The notes under the pieces were generated by a model that had not been told where the DNA came from, ran no database searches, and saw only the letters and a list, made by a program, of their open reading frames with translations. From contig CALQLO010000010.1 of NCBI GenBank assembly GCA_943331445.1, forward strand, positions 1-64,000: DNA of 64,000 nucleotides, in the 5' to 3' direction. Every line of letters starts with the position of its first letter. Within the stretch, counting starts at the first letter, position 1. The DNA comes from Akkermansia muciniphila. GTDB lineage: Bacteria; Verrucomicrobiota; Verrucomicrobiia; Opitutales; UBA953. This document shows, piece after piece, positions 1-10,300 of the stretch. The translations under genes and the position numbers were made by a program.

Positions 1-1620
1 GGCGACGTCACGAAGGGCCACATCCATTATCCGCAGGCCATCGAGCCGCTCCTCGCCAGCAGCGTGGTGCCCGACAACACGCCGACCCGGCTGAAGTTCC
101 GCGTCTGGCTCGAGGCCGGCCAGACCCCTCGCTTCATCTTCCCGAACGGCCCCTACGAATCGCGCGCCTCGGTGCTCACGATCAATCGACGCTACAAAGA
201 TGAGTTCAAAGGACCGATCGGGTCCTCGGGCGTCGGCCGGGATAATATCCTCAAGGAAGGCAAACTGCCGCACATTCGCATCAGCGAGATCGTCGTCCAG
301 GGGCCCGTCGCCGAGCCGGCGGGCGGCGCCGAAGAGGTCGCCGTCTTCGGCAGCGATGGCTTCCAGCCCGACCGTGCACTCGACCAGCTTTTCGCGTTTG
401 CGGCGAAAGCCTACCGACGTCCACTGCAGGACACCGACCGCGCGCCGATTCGCAACATGGTCGAGAAGCGGCTCGCCGAAAAAGCCAGCCCACGACAGGC
501 GGCGCTCGATGCCGTCAAACTCATCTTGTGCTCGCCTTCCTTCCTTTACTTGAGCGAGGTCACCCCGGAAAGCGAACGGCGCCTCAGGCCCCACGACCTC
601 GCCACGCGCCTCGCCTATGCCCTCTGGGCTGCACCGCCCGACGAGGCCCTATCCACCTCGGCGGTGTCAGGTAAACTCAGTAGCGACGCAGAACTAAAGA
701 AAGAGATCGACCGCCTGCTGTCCGATGAACGCGTCAACGGCTTCGTCAATGGCTTCCTCGACAGCTGGCTCAACCTGCGCGACCTCGGAGGCATGCCACC
801 GCCGCGCGAGACGAATCGTGCCTACTACGCCGAGGACCTACCGGCGTCGATGAAGACCGAGGTGCGCCTGTTCTTCCGCGACATGCTCAAGGAGAACCGG
901 CCGGTGAGCCAGTTCCTGCACGCGGACTATAGCTTCATCGACAAGAAGCTGGCTAAACTTTACGAGCTACCGGAGCAGAAGACCCTCCGGCTGGCTGACG
1001 GCTTCCAGAAGGTCAGCCTCAAGGGCGACCCTCACCGCGGCGGCCTGCTCGGCATGGCGGCCGTGCTGACGGTCAGCGCCAACGGCGTCGAGACCTCACC
1101 CGTCACCCGCGGCGCATGGGTCAGCGAGAACATCCTCGGCATCAAGCCGCCGCCTCCGCCGGACGTCGTGCCCGCCATCGAACCCGACGTCAGCGGCACG
1201 ACCACGATCCGCGAGCGCCTCGCCAAGCACAGCACCGACCGCGCCTGCGCCGAGTGCCATCGCAAGATCGACCCGTTCGGCTTCAGCCTGGAGTCCTTCG
1301 ACCCGGTCGGGCGCTGGCGCGTCACCTACCCGAAGCCGAAGAAAGGCGCGGCGCCGAAGATCGACACCACCGGCGAATTCGCCTCCGGCGAAAAGTACCA
1401 GGACTTCGCCGGCTTCCGCGACATCCTGCACGACAAGCGTGAAGAGATGTTCACCCGCCACCTGATCCGCTCCCTGCTCTCTTACAGCACCGGCCGCCTC
1501 ATGGAGCCGGCCGATGAATTCGCCGTCGACCGCATCCACGAGAAGGTGAAGCAGCAGGGCCTCGGCCTGCGCAGCCTCGTCGTCGAGTGTCTGACCAGCG
1601 ACCTCTTCCGCTCCCGCTAA
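1..1620 (+). CDS. DUF1592/DUF1588/DUF1585 planctomycete-type cytochrome protein, 5' partial
   Basis: The frame is open from base 1, so the true start and the N-terminal cytochrome and DUF1587 parts lie before the window; 539 residues are visible. In order I see a DUF1595-like helical stretch (about 115-185), DUF1592 (about 195-325, with LATRLAYALW), DUF1588 (about 340-390, RGGLLGMAAVL and SPVTRGAWV) and DUF1585 (about 400-535). The DUF1585 part carries a CxxCH heme-type motif, CAECH, at bases 1246-1260, followed by KIDPFGF. The family is exported and usually paired with a DUF1552 protein. Here no DUF1552 gene follows, so any partner must lie upstream. The biochemical role of these domains is not firmly established; a periplasmic redox function is inferred from the heme motifs. 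Confidence 0.93.
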   Translation, partial: GDVTKGHIHYPQAIEPLLASSVVPDNTPTRLKFRVWLEAGQTPRFIFPNGPYESRASVLTINRRYKDEFKGPIGSSGVGRDNILKEGKLPHIRISEIVVQGPVAEPAGGAEEVAVFGSDGFQPDRALDQLFAFAAKAYRRPLQDTDRAPIRNMVEKRLAEKASPRQAALDAVKLILCSPSFLYLSEVTPESERRLRPHDLATRLAYALWAAPPDEALSTSAVSGKLSSDAELKKEIDRLLSDERVNGFVNGFLDSWLNLRDLGGMPPPRETNRAYYAEDLPASMKTEVRLFFRDMLKENRPVSQFLHADYSFIDKKLAKLYELPEQKTLRLADGFQKVSLKGDPHRGGLLGMAAVLTVSANGVETSPVTRGAWVSENILGIKPPPPPDVVPAIEPDVSGTTTIRERLAKHSTDRACAECHRKIDPFGFSLESFDPVGRWRVTYPKPKKGAAPKIDTTGEFASGEKYQDFAGFRDILHDKREEMFTRHLIRSLLSYSTGRLMEPADEFAVDRIHEKVKQQGLGLRSLVVECLTSDLFRSR

Positions 1621-1680
1621 GCCGCGCAGGGGCAAACAAAGGGAGGTGGGGGCAAGGGCTACAAGCCGACGCAGGCCAAA

Positions 1681-1697
1681 GTGAGACAATAGTGCCA
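1681..1697 (+). promoter_or_regulatory. Conserved upstream element, copy 1 (GTGAGAYAATAGTGCCA)
   Basis: This 17-mer recurs with one mismatch at 7288-7304. Both copies lie 70-80 bases before the start of a PSCyt1-DUF1549-DUF1553 gene. The AAT-rich core could be a -10 element or an operator. Function is unproven. Confidence 0.4.
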
Positions 1698-1703
1698 TTC
1701 GTT

Positions 1704-1728
1704 GGAACAAGGGGCGTAGCAAGCCGTC
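1704..1728 (+). promoter_or_regulatory. ECF-sigma-like promoter, GGAAC-N17-GTC
   Basis: GGAAC at 1704-1708 is followed after 17 bases by GTC at 1726-1728, which resembles the -35/-10 arrangement of ECF sigma factor promoters. It sits 48 bases before the start of the 1777 cytochrome gene. The same arrangement precedes other operon-leading genes in this window. Confidence 0.45.
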
Positions 1729-1776
1729 AGAAAGAGAGTACAATACAACCACGCTGGCACCACACCCACCCTCTCC

Positions 1777-4698
1777 ATGCAACGCCTCAGCACCCTCGCC
1801 CTCCTGCTGCTCAACGCGGCCGTCCTGGGTGCGGCCGTCGACTTCGATAAAGAAATCCGTCCGCTCCTCCAGGAGCGCTGCGTGGAATGCCACGGGCCCA
1901 AGAAGGTTAAAGCCAACCTCCGGCTCGATGCGAAAGCTCGTGCCTTCAAAGGCGGTGAGTCAGGGCCAGCCATCATCGCCGGGCAGCCCGAAAAATCGCC
2001 CCTCCTCCAGCGGCTCACCACCACGGATGAAGATCAGAAGATGCCGCCCAAGGGTGCACCCCTGACGGCCGCACAGGTGGCCGCCGTCCGAAGCTGGATT
2101 GAAGCCGGTGCTATCTGGCCAGAGAATGAACTCGAACGAGCCGCCTCGCGGGACCCGCGCCTCGACCACTGGTCCGTCCAACCGTTGCGGACGGAGTTCG
2201 GTCAGGCCAAATCGATTGATGATTTCGTTGCCGCCAAGCTGAAGTCCGCCGGCCTCACCCTTTCGCCTGAGGCCGATCGGCGGACGCTCGTCCGGCGCCT
2301 CAGCTTCGACCTGCACGGCCTGCCCCCCGAACCCGAACGCGTTGAACGCTTCGTCCAAGATGCCGACCCGAAGGCCTACGAGAAACTCGTCGATGAGATG
2401 CTCGCCTCGCCTCGGTACGGTGAGCGCTGGGCACGGCACTGGCTCGATATCGCCCACTACGCGGACACCCACGGCTTCGAACGTGATCAACTCCGCCCGA
2501 ATGCTTGGCGCTACCGCGATTACGTCATCGATTCGCTAAATGCCGATAAGCCGTACAACCTCTTCATCAAGGAGCAAATTGCAGGTGACATCCTCGCACC
2601 AACAGCGCCGCCGTCCGTCATTGCCACGGGCTTTCTCGCGGCCGGTCCGTGGGACTTCGTCGGGCATGTCGAAACCCGCAGCGACGTCTTAAAGCGCGCC
2701 GCGCGGGCGGGTGACCTCGACGACATGGTGACTCAGGTGATGACCTCGACGATGGCCATCACGATGAACTGTGCGCGTTGCCACGACCATAAGCTCGATC
2801 CGATTTCCCAGAAGGAGTATTACGGACTTTGGGCCGTCTTTGCCGGGGTGAAGCGTGAAGACCGAACCATCGACGCAACTGAGCAGAGTCGCTACGCCGC
2901 CGACAAGAACCGCCTGGCCAAAACCCTGGCCGATTTAAATAGCCAGATTGCCCAACTCAGCGGGCAAGGCTTCGAGCTCGCTTCGCTTCTGCCCACCGAG
3001 AGCGGCATCGACTATCGCACCGGCAAGATCACCAAGGAAAAACAGGGCTACCACAGCGGCCTGCCGGTCAATACCCTGCAAAAGGTCGATCAAGTCCCCG
3101 GCGTCCTCGCCATCTTCGTCCCCGACGGCAAAGGCACCGTCATGGTCGCCGCCAATACTCCGGTCAAGGGCATCCCAGCGACCAACGGCCACACTTGGGA
3201 CGCCATCGCTAACCGTCCACTTAATGCGCAAGAAAGCACCAAACTGAACGGCACCGACTTCAAGACCAAGGGCCACACGATACTCGGCATGCACGCTAAC
3301 AGCGGCATCACCTTTGACCTGCCGAAACTGCGCGAGCTCAGCCACCAGCGCACCATGCGCCTTACTGGCCTCGTGGGCTTCGGCGCCGGGGCAGCCGCCG
3401 CAAATTCGCGCGCGGACTTCACCGTCTACGTCGACGCGGAACTTAAATTCCAGAAGCTCAAGATGCGGAAGAATGAGACGGCCGCCCTCGACATTGAAAT
3501 CCCTGACTCCGCTAAGACGCTCACCCTCGTCGCCACGGATGGCGGCGACGGCATCGGCAGCGACCTGCTTTTTATCGGTGACCCGAAACTGCAAATGAGC
3601 GGAGCGGAGACCAAGCTGACCCCCGCCGACTTGAAGCGCCTCACCGCCCTGCGCGCGGAGGCCAAGCTCGCCGAAGCCTCCCTCGCCAAGCTTACTGAGC
3701 CCGCCAAAGTCTACGCCGCCGTCCCGCAAGCCACCGTGGCCGTCATTAAAATCAACCGCCGCGGCAACCCCGAGGACACGGGAGCTGAGGCCGAGCCCAC
3801 CGCGTTCGCCTGGGCCAAGCACGCCCCGGTGGCCTTCGGCGGAAATGAACTACCCGAAGGCGACCGCCGCCTCGCTCTCGCCGAGTGGATCACCCACCCA
3901 GAGAACCCCCTAACACGCCGGGTTATCGTCAATCGCCTTTGGCACCACCACTTCGGCCAAGGCATCGTGACCACCCCGAGCGATTTCGGTCTGGGCGGCG
4001 ACCGTCCCAGCCACCCCGAGCTCCTCGACTGGCTGGCCACGGAATTCCAGCGCAACGGCTGGCGCCTCAAACCACTCCACCGACTGATCGTCACCAGCTC
4101 GACCTATCGCCAGTCCTCGCGGACGACCGACACCAAAGCCACAAACCTCGACTCCGCCAATCGCCTGCTCTGGCGCCAGAACCCGCGACGCCTCGACGCC
4201 GAATCTCTCCGCGACGCCGTCCTAGCCACCAGCGGAAAACTGGACCTCACTCAAGGCGGCCCGGGCTTTAAGGACTTCGACTACATCGAGGCCTACGCCC
4301 CAATCTATAATTACGTCTCACCCGATAAACCCGAGCTGTGGCGCCGCAGCATCTATCGTTTCATTGTCCGGACCACCCCGCACACCTTCCTGACCGCATT
4401 GGATTGTCCCGATCCAGCCAATCTCGCGCCCGCCCGCATGCGCACCACCACGGCAATCCAAGCCCTCGCCTTGTCCAACAACGAATTCATGCTTCGTCAG
4501 GCCACGCATCTGGCCGCCCGCGTTGAGAAAGAAGGCGGCAACCGGTCAGCCGCGATTCGCCGCGCCTTTGCGCTCACCTTCCAGCGGGAGCCGCTGCCGA
4601 CCGAGCTACAGGCTGCCGAGACATTGGTCGCGAAAGACGGCCTCTTCGCGCTCTGCCGCGCCCTGCTCAACGCGAACGAGTTCGCCTACCTCGACTGA
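1777..4698 (+). CDS. PSCyt1-DUF1549-DUF1553 cytochrome protein with NPCBM-like module
   Basis: The 973-residue protein has a Sec signal peptide (about 1-20) and a planctomycete cytochrome C domain (about 25-120) with heme motif CVECH at 35-39. DUF1549 follows (about 150-370) with a second motif, [12 protein letters not shown], near residue 331. A middle region (about 500-607) resembles an NPCBM carbohydrate-binding module: VGFGAGA, then FTVYVDAELKFQ and LTLVATDGGDG. DUF1553 is C-terminal (about 690-945, [13 protein letters not shown]). The start at 1777 is chosen because the signal peptide begins there; the leader is C-rich with no Shine-Dalgarno. The DUF1501 gene starts 8 bases after the stop, the usual pairing. 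A periplasmic oxidoreductase acting on glycans is inferred, not shown. Confidence 0.93.
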   Translation: MQRLSTLALLLLNAAVLGAAVDFDKEIRPLLQERCVECHGPKKVKANLRLDAKARAFKGGESGPAIIAGQPEKSPLLQRLTTTDEDQKMPPKGAPLTAAQVAAVRSWIEAGAIWPENELERAASRDPRLDHWSVQPLRTEFGQAKSIDDFVAAKLKSAGLTLSPEADRRTLVRRLSFDLHGLPPEPERVERFVQDADPKAYEKLVDEMLASPRYGERWARHWLDIAHYADTHGFERDQLRPNAWRYRDYVIDSLNADKPYNLFIKEQIAGDILAPTAPPSVIATGFLAAGPWDFVGHVETRSDVLKRAARAGDLDDMVTQVMTSTMAITMNCARCHDHKLDPISQKEYYGLWAVFAGVKREDRTIDATEQSRYAADKNRLAKTLADLNSQIAQLSGQGFELASLLPTESGIDYRTGKITKEKQGYHSGLPVNTLQKVDQVPGVLAIFVPDGKGTVMVAANTPVKGIPATNGHTWDAIANRPLNAQESTKLNGTDFKTKGHTILGMHANSGITFDLPKLRELSHQRTMRLTGLVGFGAGAAAANSRADFTVYVDAELKFQKLKMRKNETAALDIEIPDSAKTLTLVATDGGDGIGSDLLFIGDPKLQMSGAETKLTPADLKRLTALRAEAKLAEASLAKLTEPAKVYAAVPQATVAVIKINRRGNPEDTGAEAEPTAFAWAKHAPVAFGGNELPEGDRRLALAEWITHPENPLTRRVIVNRLWHHHFGQGIVTTPSDFGLGGDRPSHPELLDWLATEFQRNGWRLKPLHRLIVTSSTYRQSSRTTDTKATNLDSANRLLWRQNPRRLDAESLRDAVLATSGKLDLTQGGPGFKDFDYIEAYAPIYNYVSPDKPELWRRSIYRFIVRTTPHTFLTALDCPDPANLAPARMRTTTAIQALALSNNEFMLRQATHLAARVEKEGGNRSAAIRRAFALTFQREPLPTELQAAETLVAKDGLFALCRALLNANEFAYLD

Positions 4699-4706
4699 CC
4701 ACCACC

Positions 4707-6161
4707 ATGGACTCACCCTACTCCTGTAATCGTCGCCAGCGCATGGTCGGGCGTCGGGATTTCCTCTGGGAACTCGGTGGTGGTCTCGGCGGCGTCGCCC
4801 TCGCCGCGATGCTCAACGAGGCGCAAGCTGCGACCGGTCCAGCCAGCCGCAACGGCCTGCACCATGCCGCCAAGGCCAAGGCGGTCATCCAAATCTTTTG
4901 CCCGGGCGGACTCAGCCACGTGGACACTTGGGACTACAAGCCCGAGCTGACGAAGCGTCAGGGCAAGCCGTTTGATACCGACGGCAAAGTACAGTTCTTC
5001 GCCTCCAAGCCGGGCAACTGCCAGGGCAGCTACTGGCCGTTCCGTCAGCACGGCCAAAGCGGACGCTGGATGAGCGACCTCTTCCCGCAACTCGCCGGCA
5101 AGGTCGATGAGATGGCCTTCATCCATTCCATGCAGAGCAAGTCGGCGCTCCACGGTCCGGCAATGTTCATGGCTAACAGTGGGTTCATCCTGCCGGGCTT
5201 CCCGAGCATGGGCGCATGGGTCACCTACGGCCTCGGCAGCGAGTCCGCCGATCTACCCGCATTCGTCGTCCTCCCCGACCCACGCGGCCTCCCGCCCGGC
5301 GGCGTTATCAACTGGGGCGCCGGTTTCCTCCCCGCGATCCACCAAGGCACCACGCTAAACAGCGACCCCTTGCAACCGCCGCTCCAAGACCTCTTCCCGG
5401 CGAAGGAGTTTTCCCACCTCCGCGGTGACGCCGAGAAGTCCTCGCGCGATTTCCTCGGAGCCCTCAACCGCGCCCACGCCGAGACCCGGGGAGCCAATTC
5501 CGAACTCGAAGCCCGCATCGGCGCCTACGAACTCGCCGCCCGCCTGCAACTCAGCGCACCTGAAGCGACGGACCTCACCGGCGAAACCGAGGCGACCAAA
5601 AAACTCTACCGACTCGACCACGCGGACATCGGCACCTTCGGCCGCCAATGCCTGCTGGCCCGACGCTTGGTCGAACGCGGCGTCCGCTTCGTGCAGATCT
5701 ACTGCGGAGCCGAGAACACTGGCGCCAAAAAGATCCGCCCCAATTGGGATAGCCATGAAGACCTCGTGCGCGACCACGGCTACTGGGGTCCGATCCTCGA
5801 TAACGGAGCGGCCGCGCTACTGACAGACTTGAAATCCCGCGGGCTACTCGACAGCACGCTCGTCACCTGTACCAGCGAGTTCGGACGCCAACCCGCCGCC
5901 CAAGGTAAAGGACGAGATCATAACTCTGGCGCCTTCACCGCCTGGATGGCCGGTGGCGGCATCAAGGGCGGCAGCGCCTACGGCAGCACCGACGACCTCG
6001 GGGCCAAGGTCGCAGAGAACCCGGCCTATTGCTACGACCTGCACGCGACCGCCCTGCACCTACTCGGCGTCGACCACGAGAAGCTGACTTTCTACAACAA
6101 CGGCGCCAAACGACGTCTGACCGACGTCCATGGCCACGTCATTAAGCCGCTCCTCGCCTAA
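4707..6161 (+). CDS. DUF1501 domain protein, Tat-exported
   Basis: The 484-residue protein starts with an arginine-rich n-region and a twin-arginine motif (GRRDFLWELGGG, about 14-25) followed by an apolar stretch, so folded export by Tat is likely. The rest is a DUF1501 domain, a sulfatase/alkaline-phosphatase-like fold: CPGGLSHVDTWDYKPEL, CTSEFGRQP and a C-terminal [12 protein letters not shown] shared with the 10655 protein. A later start at 4743 (MVGRRDFL) is possible and keeps the Tat motif. It follows the 1777 cytochrome gene by 8 bases and very likely acts with it. Catalytic activity of DUF1501 proteins is not established. Confidence 0.92.
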   Translation: MDSPYSCNRRQRMVGRRDFLWELGGGLGGVALAAMLNEAQAATGPASRNGLHHAAKAKAVIQIFCPGGLSHVDTWDYKPELTKRQGKPFDTDGKVQFFASKPGNCQGSYWPFRQHGQSGRWMSDLFPQLAGKVDEMAFIHSMQSKSALHGPAMFMANSGFILPGFPSMGAWVTYGLGSESADLPAFVVLPDPRGLPPGGVINWGAGFLPAIHQGTTLNSDPLQPPLQDLFPAKEFSHLRGDAEKSSRDFLGALNRAHAETRGANSELEARIGAYELAARLQLSAPEATDLTGETEATKKLYRLDHADIGTFGRQCLLARRLVERGVRFVQIYCGAENTGAKKIRPNWDSHEDLVRDHGYWGPILDNGAAALLTDLKSRGLLDSTLVTCTSEFGRQPAAQGKGRDHNSGAFTAWMAGGGIKGGSAYGSTDDLGAKVAENPAYCYDLHATALHLLGVDHEKLTFYNNGAKRRLTDVHGHVIKPLLA

Positions 6162-6236
6162 CGCCCAGTTACCGGCGGGCTGCGTGAGGCACTAAATTGA
6201 GATGGAATGGTCGGAAGGAGAGGCTATGCCTTGAGC

Positions 6237-7220
6237 ATGCCCCTGCACCCCGCACGCCTCCTTGCCTTGGTGTCATTCAGCCTGCTCACCGCAGCCGAGC
6301 CACCGTCGCCCAAAGCCAAAGCGCCAGATCAAATCGCCTACCTGACCGCGGAGGCCGCCGGACCCGACTTCCTCCTGCAAGGTGAATTCGAAGTCAAAGG
6401 CACCGGTGCCGACATCATCGCGCTCGGGGGTGATCAATATCGGTTAGTAATCTTCAAAGGCGGCCTGCCCGGTGCGGGTTGGGACGGTTCACCGCGCCAA
6501 GAACTCGACGGCAAGCGCGAGGGCGCGGCCGTTCATTTCGCAGCCAAGACCGGCGGCTCCACCGCCTCCCTGAAAGACGGCACGCTCTTGGTCACGCTCG
6601 CTGGCGCCGAAGTCGCGCCCCTCCACCGCCTCGTCCGCCACAGCTCGACGGAAAACGCTCCCGCCCCTCAAGGGGCAAAGGTTTTGTTCGACGGTAAAAA
6701 CGCCGACGCCTGGAAAGGCGGCAAGATTGATGAACGCGGCTTCCTCCGTTGCGGGACCACGTCCAAGGACATGTTCAAGGACTACACGATGCACCTCGAG
6801 TTCTTCCTGCCCTTCAAACCCTACGCGCGCGGTCAGGGTCGGGCAAATAGCGGCGTTTACCACCAGGACCGCTACGAGGTGCAGGTACTCGATAGCTTCG
6901 GCCTCAAAGGAGAGAACAACGAATGCGGAGGCATCTACACCATCTCCGCACCAAAGACGAACATGTGCTACCCTCCCCTGCAGTGGCAGACCTACGACGT
7001 CGACTTCACCGCCGCCCGCTTCGACACCGAAGGCAAGCGCACCGCCGCCGCCCGAATCACTGTGCGCCAAAACGGCGTGCTCATCCAAGATAACGTCGAG
7101 CTTACGCACACCACCACGAGCAGCGGCATCAAGACCATCACAAACACCCCCGGACCCTTTCAACTCCAAGAACACGGCAACCCAGTCTACTACCGCAATA
7201 TCTGGGTCCTCGAAAAATAA
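6237..7220 (+). CDS. DUF1080 (3-keto-disaccharide hydrolase-like) secreted protein
   Basis: This 327-residue protein has a signal peptide (MPLHPARLLALVSFSLLTAA). Its C-terminal half (about 140-327) is a DUF1080 concanavalin-like jelly roll: VLFDGKNADAWKGG, then SGVYHQDRYEVQVLDSFG, and the end PVYYRNIWVLEK. Some DUF1080 members hydrolyse 3-keto-glycosides; others only bind glycans. The N-terminal part (about 20-130) is a PVC-type extension that I do not assign. The start is uncertain: ATG at 6237 gives the cleanest signal peptide, TTG at 6231 is better spaced from AAGGAG at 6215-6220, and ATG at 6207 is also in frame. It lies 75 bases after the DUF1501 gene and may belong to that operon. Confidence 0.88.
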   Translation: MPLHPARLLALVSFSLLTAAEPPSPKAKAPDQIAYLTAEAAGPDFLLQGEFEVKGTGADIIALGGDQYRLVIFKGGLPGAGWDGSPRQELDGKREGAAVHFAAKTGGSTASLKDGTLLVTLAGAEVAPLHRLVRHSSTENAPAPQGAKVLFDGKNADAWKGGKIDERGFLRCGTTSKDMFKDYTMHLEFFLPFKPYARGQGRANSGVYHQDRYEVQVLDSFGLKGENNECGGIYTISAPKTNMCYPPLQWQTYDVDFTAARFDTEGKRTAAARITVRQNGVLIQDNVELTHTTTSSGIKTITNTPGPFQLQEHGNPVYYRNIWVLEK

Positions 7221-7233
7221 GTCCTCAAGCGAA

Positions 7234-7259
7234 GGAACCACCGGGATTCCGGCGGGGTC
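7234..7259 (+). promoter_or_regulatory. ECF-sigma-like promoter, GGAAC-N18-GTC
   Basis: GGAAC at 7234-7238 and GTC at 7257-7259 are separated by 18 bases, exactly the spacing seen at 12134. It lies 117 bases before the start of the 7377 cytochrome gene, the longest leader among the sites of this type. Confidence 0.4.
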
Positions 7260-7287
7260 AAAATTCAATCCGTCACCCTTCGCCTTT

Positions 7288-7304
7288 GTGAGATAATAGT
7301 GCCA
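7288..7304 (+). promoter_or_regulatory. Conserved upstream element, copy 2 (GTGAGAYAATAGTGCCA)
   Basis: It matches 16 of 17 bases of the element at 1681-1697 and sits at nearly the same distance from a homologous gene (73 versus 80 bases). Flanking sequence differs, so this is not simply a carried-over duplicated region. Confidence 0.4.
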
Positions 7305-7376
7305 ACCCCGGAGACGGTGACGGTAGCCTTTTTGACTTTAGGTGTTAATATCAAACGACCCCCAAGCCTCGCCTCC

Positions 7377-10300
7377 ATGCGTGCCCTCCCCGCCACCCTC
7401 GCCGCTTGGCTGCTCACCGCAGCCAGCCTGAGTGCGGCTGTGGATTTTGACCGCGAGATTCGCCCGCTCCTCCAGGACCGTTGCGTGGAATGCCATGGAC
7501 CAAAAAAGAATAAGGCGGAGCTTCGTCTCGACGCCAAGTCGTTCGCCCTCAAAGGCGGCGAATCGGGTCCAGCCTTCGTCGCTGGCAATGCAGCCAAGTC
7601 TCTCATCTTCGAACGCATCACGACGCAAGACGATGACAAGAAGATGCCACCCAAGGGCGAGCCACTCACGGCAACCCAGACGGAAAAGATCCGACAGTGG
7701 ATTGCCGAGGGCGCGATTTGGCCCGAGAACGACGCCGACCTAGCGGCACGCCGCAACCCGCGCCTCGACCACTGGGCCTACCAACCCATCCGCCGACCTG
7801 CGAACGGCCGTTCGATCGACGACTTCATCGCATCAGGATTGAAGTCCAAGGGACTGACGATGTCTCAGCCAGCTGATCCGCGCATCCTCATCCGCCGGAC
7901 TTACTACGATATTACCGGCCTGCCGCCCACGCCTGAAGAAGTGGCCGCCTTCGTCGCCGACCACTCAGATCATGCTTATGCCGCGATGGTCAACCGCCTG
8001 CTGGCCTCTCCGCGCTTCGGCGAGAAATGGGCCCGCCACTGGCTCGATGTGGCGCGCTTCGCAGAATCTGATGGCTTCGAGACCAACCTGGCCCGCCCCA
8101 ACGCATGGCCCTACCGCGACTACGTTATCCAGGCACTGAACGCCGACCTACCCTACGATCAATTCATCCGCGAGCAGCTTGCCGGTGACCAGTTCGGTGC
8201 CGACGCCGCGACTGGCTTCCTCGTCGCGGGCCCCTTCGATAAGGTGAAATCGCCTGACCCCGTCCTCACCGCCAACCAACGGGCCGACGAGTTGCACGAC
8301 ATCATCGGCACCACGGCGTCCGCCTTCCTGGGCACGACCCTCGCCTGCGCGCGCTGCCACGACCACAAGTTCGACCCCATCCCAACGACCGACTACTACG
8401 GCTTTATGGCCATCTTGCAGGGCGTCCAGCATGGCGAACGAGAACTACGCACCGTCGAAACGAAGGAACGTGAGGCCAAGGCCGAGGCACTGCGCACCGA
8501 ACTCCGGCCGATCGAGCAAAGCCTACGTAGTTTCAAACCCAAGGCCTACCTCGGCCGTATCCAGCTGACCGACGAAGATGACGTGCGTTACGCACAACCA
8601 ATCGCACCGACCAAGCAGAGCCACCTCATCCCCTATGATAAGGGGACGGGTAAAGGGCTCGCCCAAGACCCAGGGGATTCCCAGCGCCTACCCAATCTAA
8701 GCGAGAGCTACCGCTGGTGGAATGCCGACAAACCGGGTGAAAACTTCCTGACCTGGAAACCCGCGCTGAGCGGAGAGGTGCGCATCTGGATTTCCTGGGG
8801 CACTTGGACAACCCATGCTGCGGACGCCCGCTATGTCCTAGATCTCGATGGCGACCTAAAGACCACTGCTGACCAAGTCGAGATCGCGCGGATTAATCAG
8901 CAGTATTTCGCCGACGGCTCCCCAGCTGTGCCGAATGAGCGCCGCTGGAGCGGATTGAAGTCGGCGGGAATGCACCGCATCACCCCGAAGAGCATCCTCA
9001 TCCTGCGCGCCGGCGATAAGGGCGGCCCCACCGCCGCGGACATCGCGGTCTTCGAGGAAGTCGTGCCAGGCACCGCACTCCCCTTACCACACCTCCGCGT
9101 CCCCGTGACGCAGCTCGCCAACGAAGAAGACTTCGCCCCGATTGACGCGAAGTTCGTTCGCTTCACCATCAACGCCTCTACCACCGAGGCGTGCATCGAC
9201 GAGCTCGAGGTCTTCGACCTTGCTGGTAAGAATATCGCCTTGGGTGCTAAAGTATCTGTCTCGGGGCTGTACGCCAACGGCAAGAGCATCCACCAGACCC
9301 GCTTCCTTAACGACGGCAAATATGGCAATGCCAGTAGTTGGATTTCCTCCGAGAAAGGGGCCGGCTGGGCGCAGCTGGAGTTCACCGAGCCGACCCAGGT
9401 CAGCCGCGTCGTTTGGAGCCGTAACCGTGACCCTGCTAACCCCACCCTCAAGGACCGGCTCGCCACCGGCTACCGCATCGAGACCTCACTCGATGGCGTG
9501 AAGTGGACGCGCGTCGCTTCCAGCAACGACCGCCTACCAAGCTCCTTTAAGGAACGCATCACCTCCCTGCCCAGCCTCGGCGAAGTCCCCGCAGACAAGG
9601 CAGCTGAAGTGGCCGCGCTTTCCCGTCGTCAGACCGAACTACAGGCCGAGCTCACGAAGTTCACCGGTAACTCTAAAGGCTATGTTGGCAGGCTCGTACA
9701 ACCAGGCCCGACCCTCCGCAAGCATCGCGGCGATCCGACCCAGCCACGCGAACCCGTGCCGCCTGGTGCGCTCTCACTCATTGGCACCAAGATGATCCTG
9801 CCAGCCGACGCACCCGAGTCGGATCGTCGCAAAGCCCTAGCCGACTGGATTGCCTCGAAGAATAATCCGCTGACCGCACGCGTCATCGTGAACCGCCTCT
9901 GGCACCATCACTTCGGTAGCGGCATCGTCGATACGCCGAGCGACCTCGGACTCAATGGCTCGAGGCCCACGCACCCGGAGCTCCTCGATTTTCTCGCTTC
10001 CGAACTCATGGACCACGGATGGTCACTGAAGCACGTGCATCGCCTCATCCTCAGCTCCCGCGCCTTCCGTCAGGATTCGAAACGCATCGAGCAGGCCGCC
10101 GCCCTCGACGCTTCCGCCCGGCTCCTCTGGCGTTACCCACCACGTCGCATCGAAGCCGAGATGCTGCGCGACTCCATGCTCGCGACCGCGGGACAGCTCG
10201 ACTTCACGATGGGCGGCCCTGGCTTCGACCTCTTCGAGCCCATGACCAACTATGTGAAGGTCTACGTCACCAAGCAGGAGTTCCTGCCTGGTGACTACCG

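Noticed and set aside
7332-7351. TTGACT...TAATAT as a sigma70 promoter for the 7377 gene
   Set aside because: The two hexamers are only about eight bases apart, far from the 16-18 bases needed.
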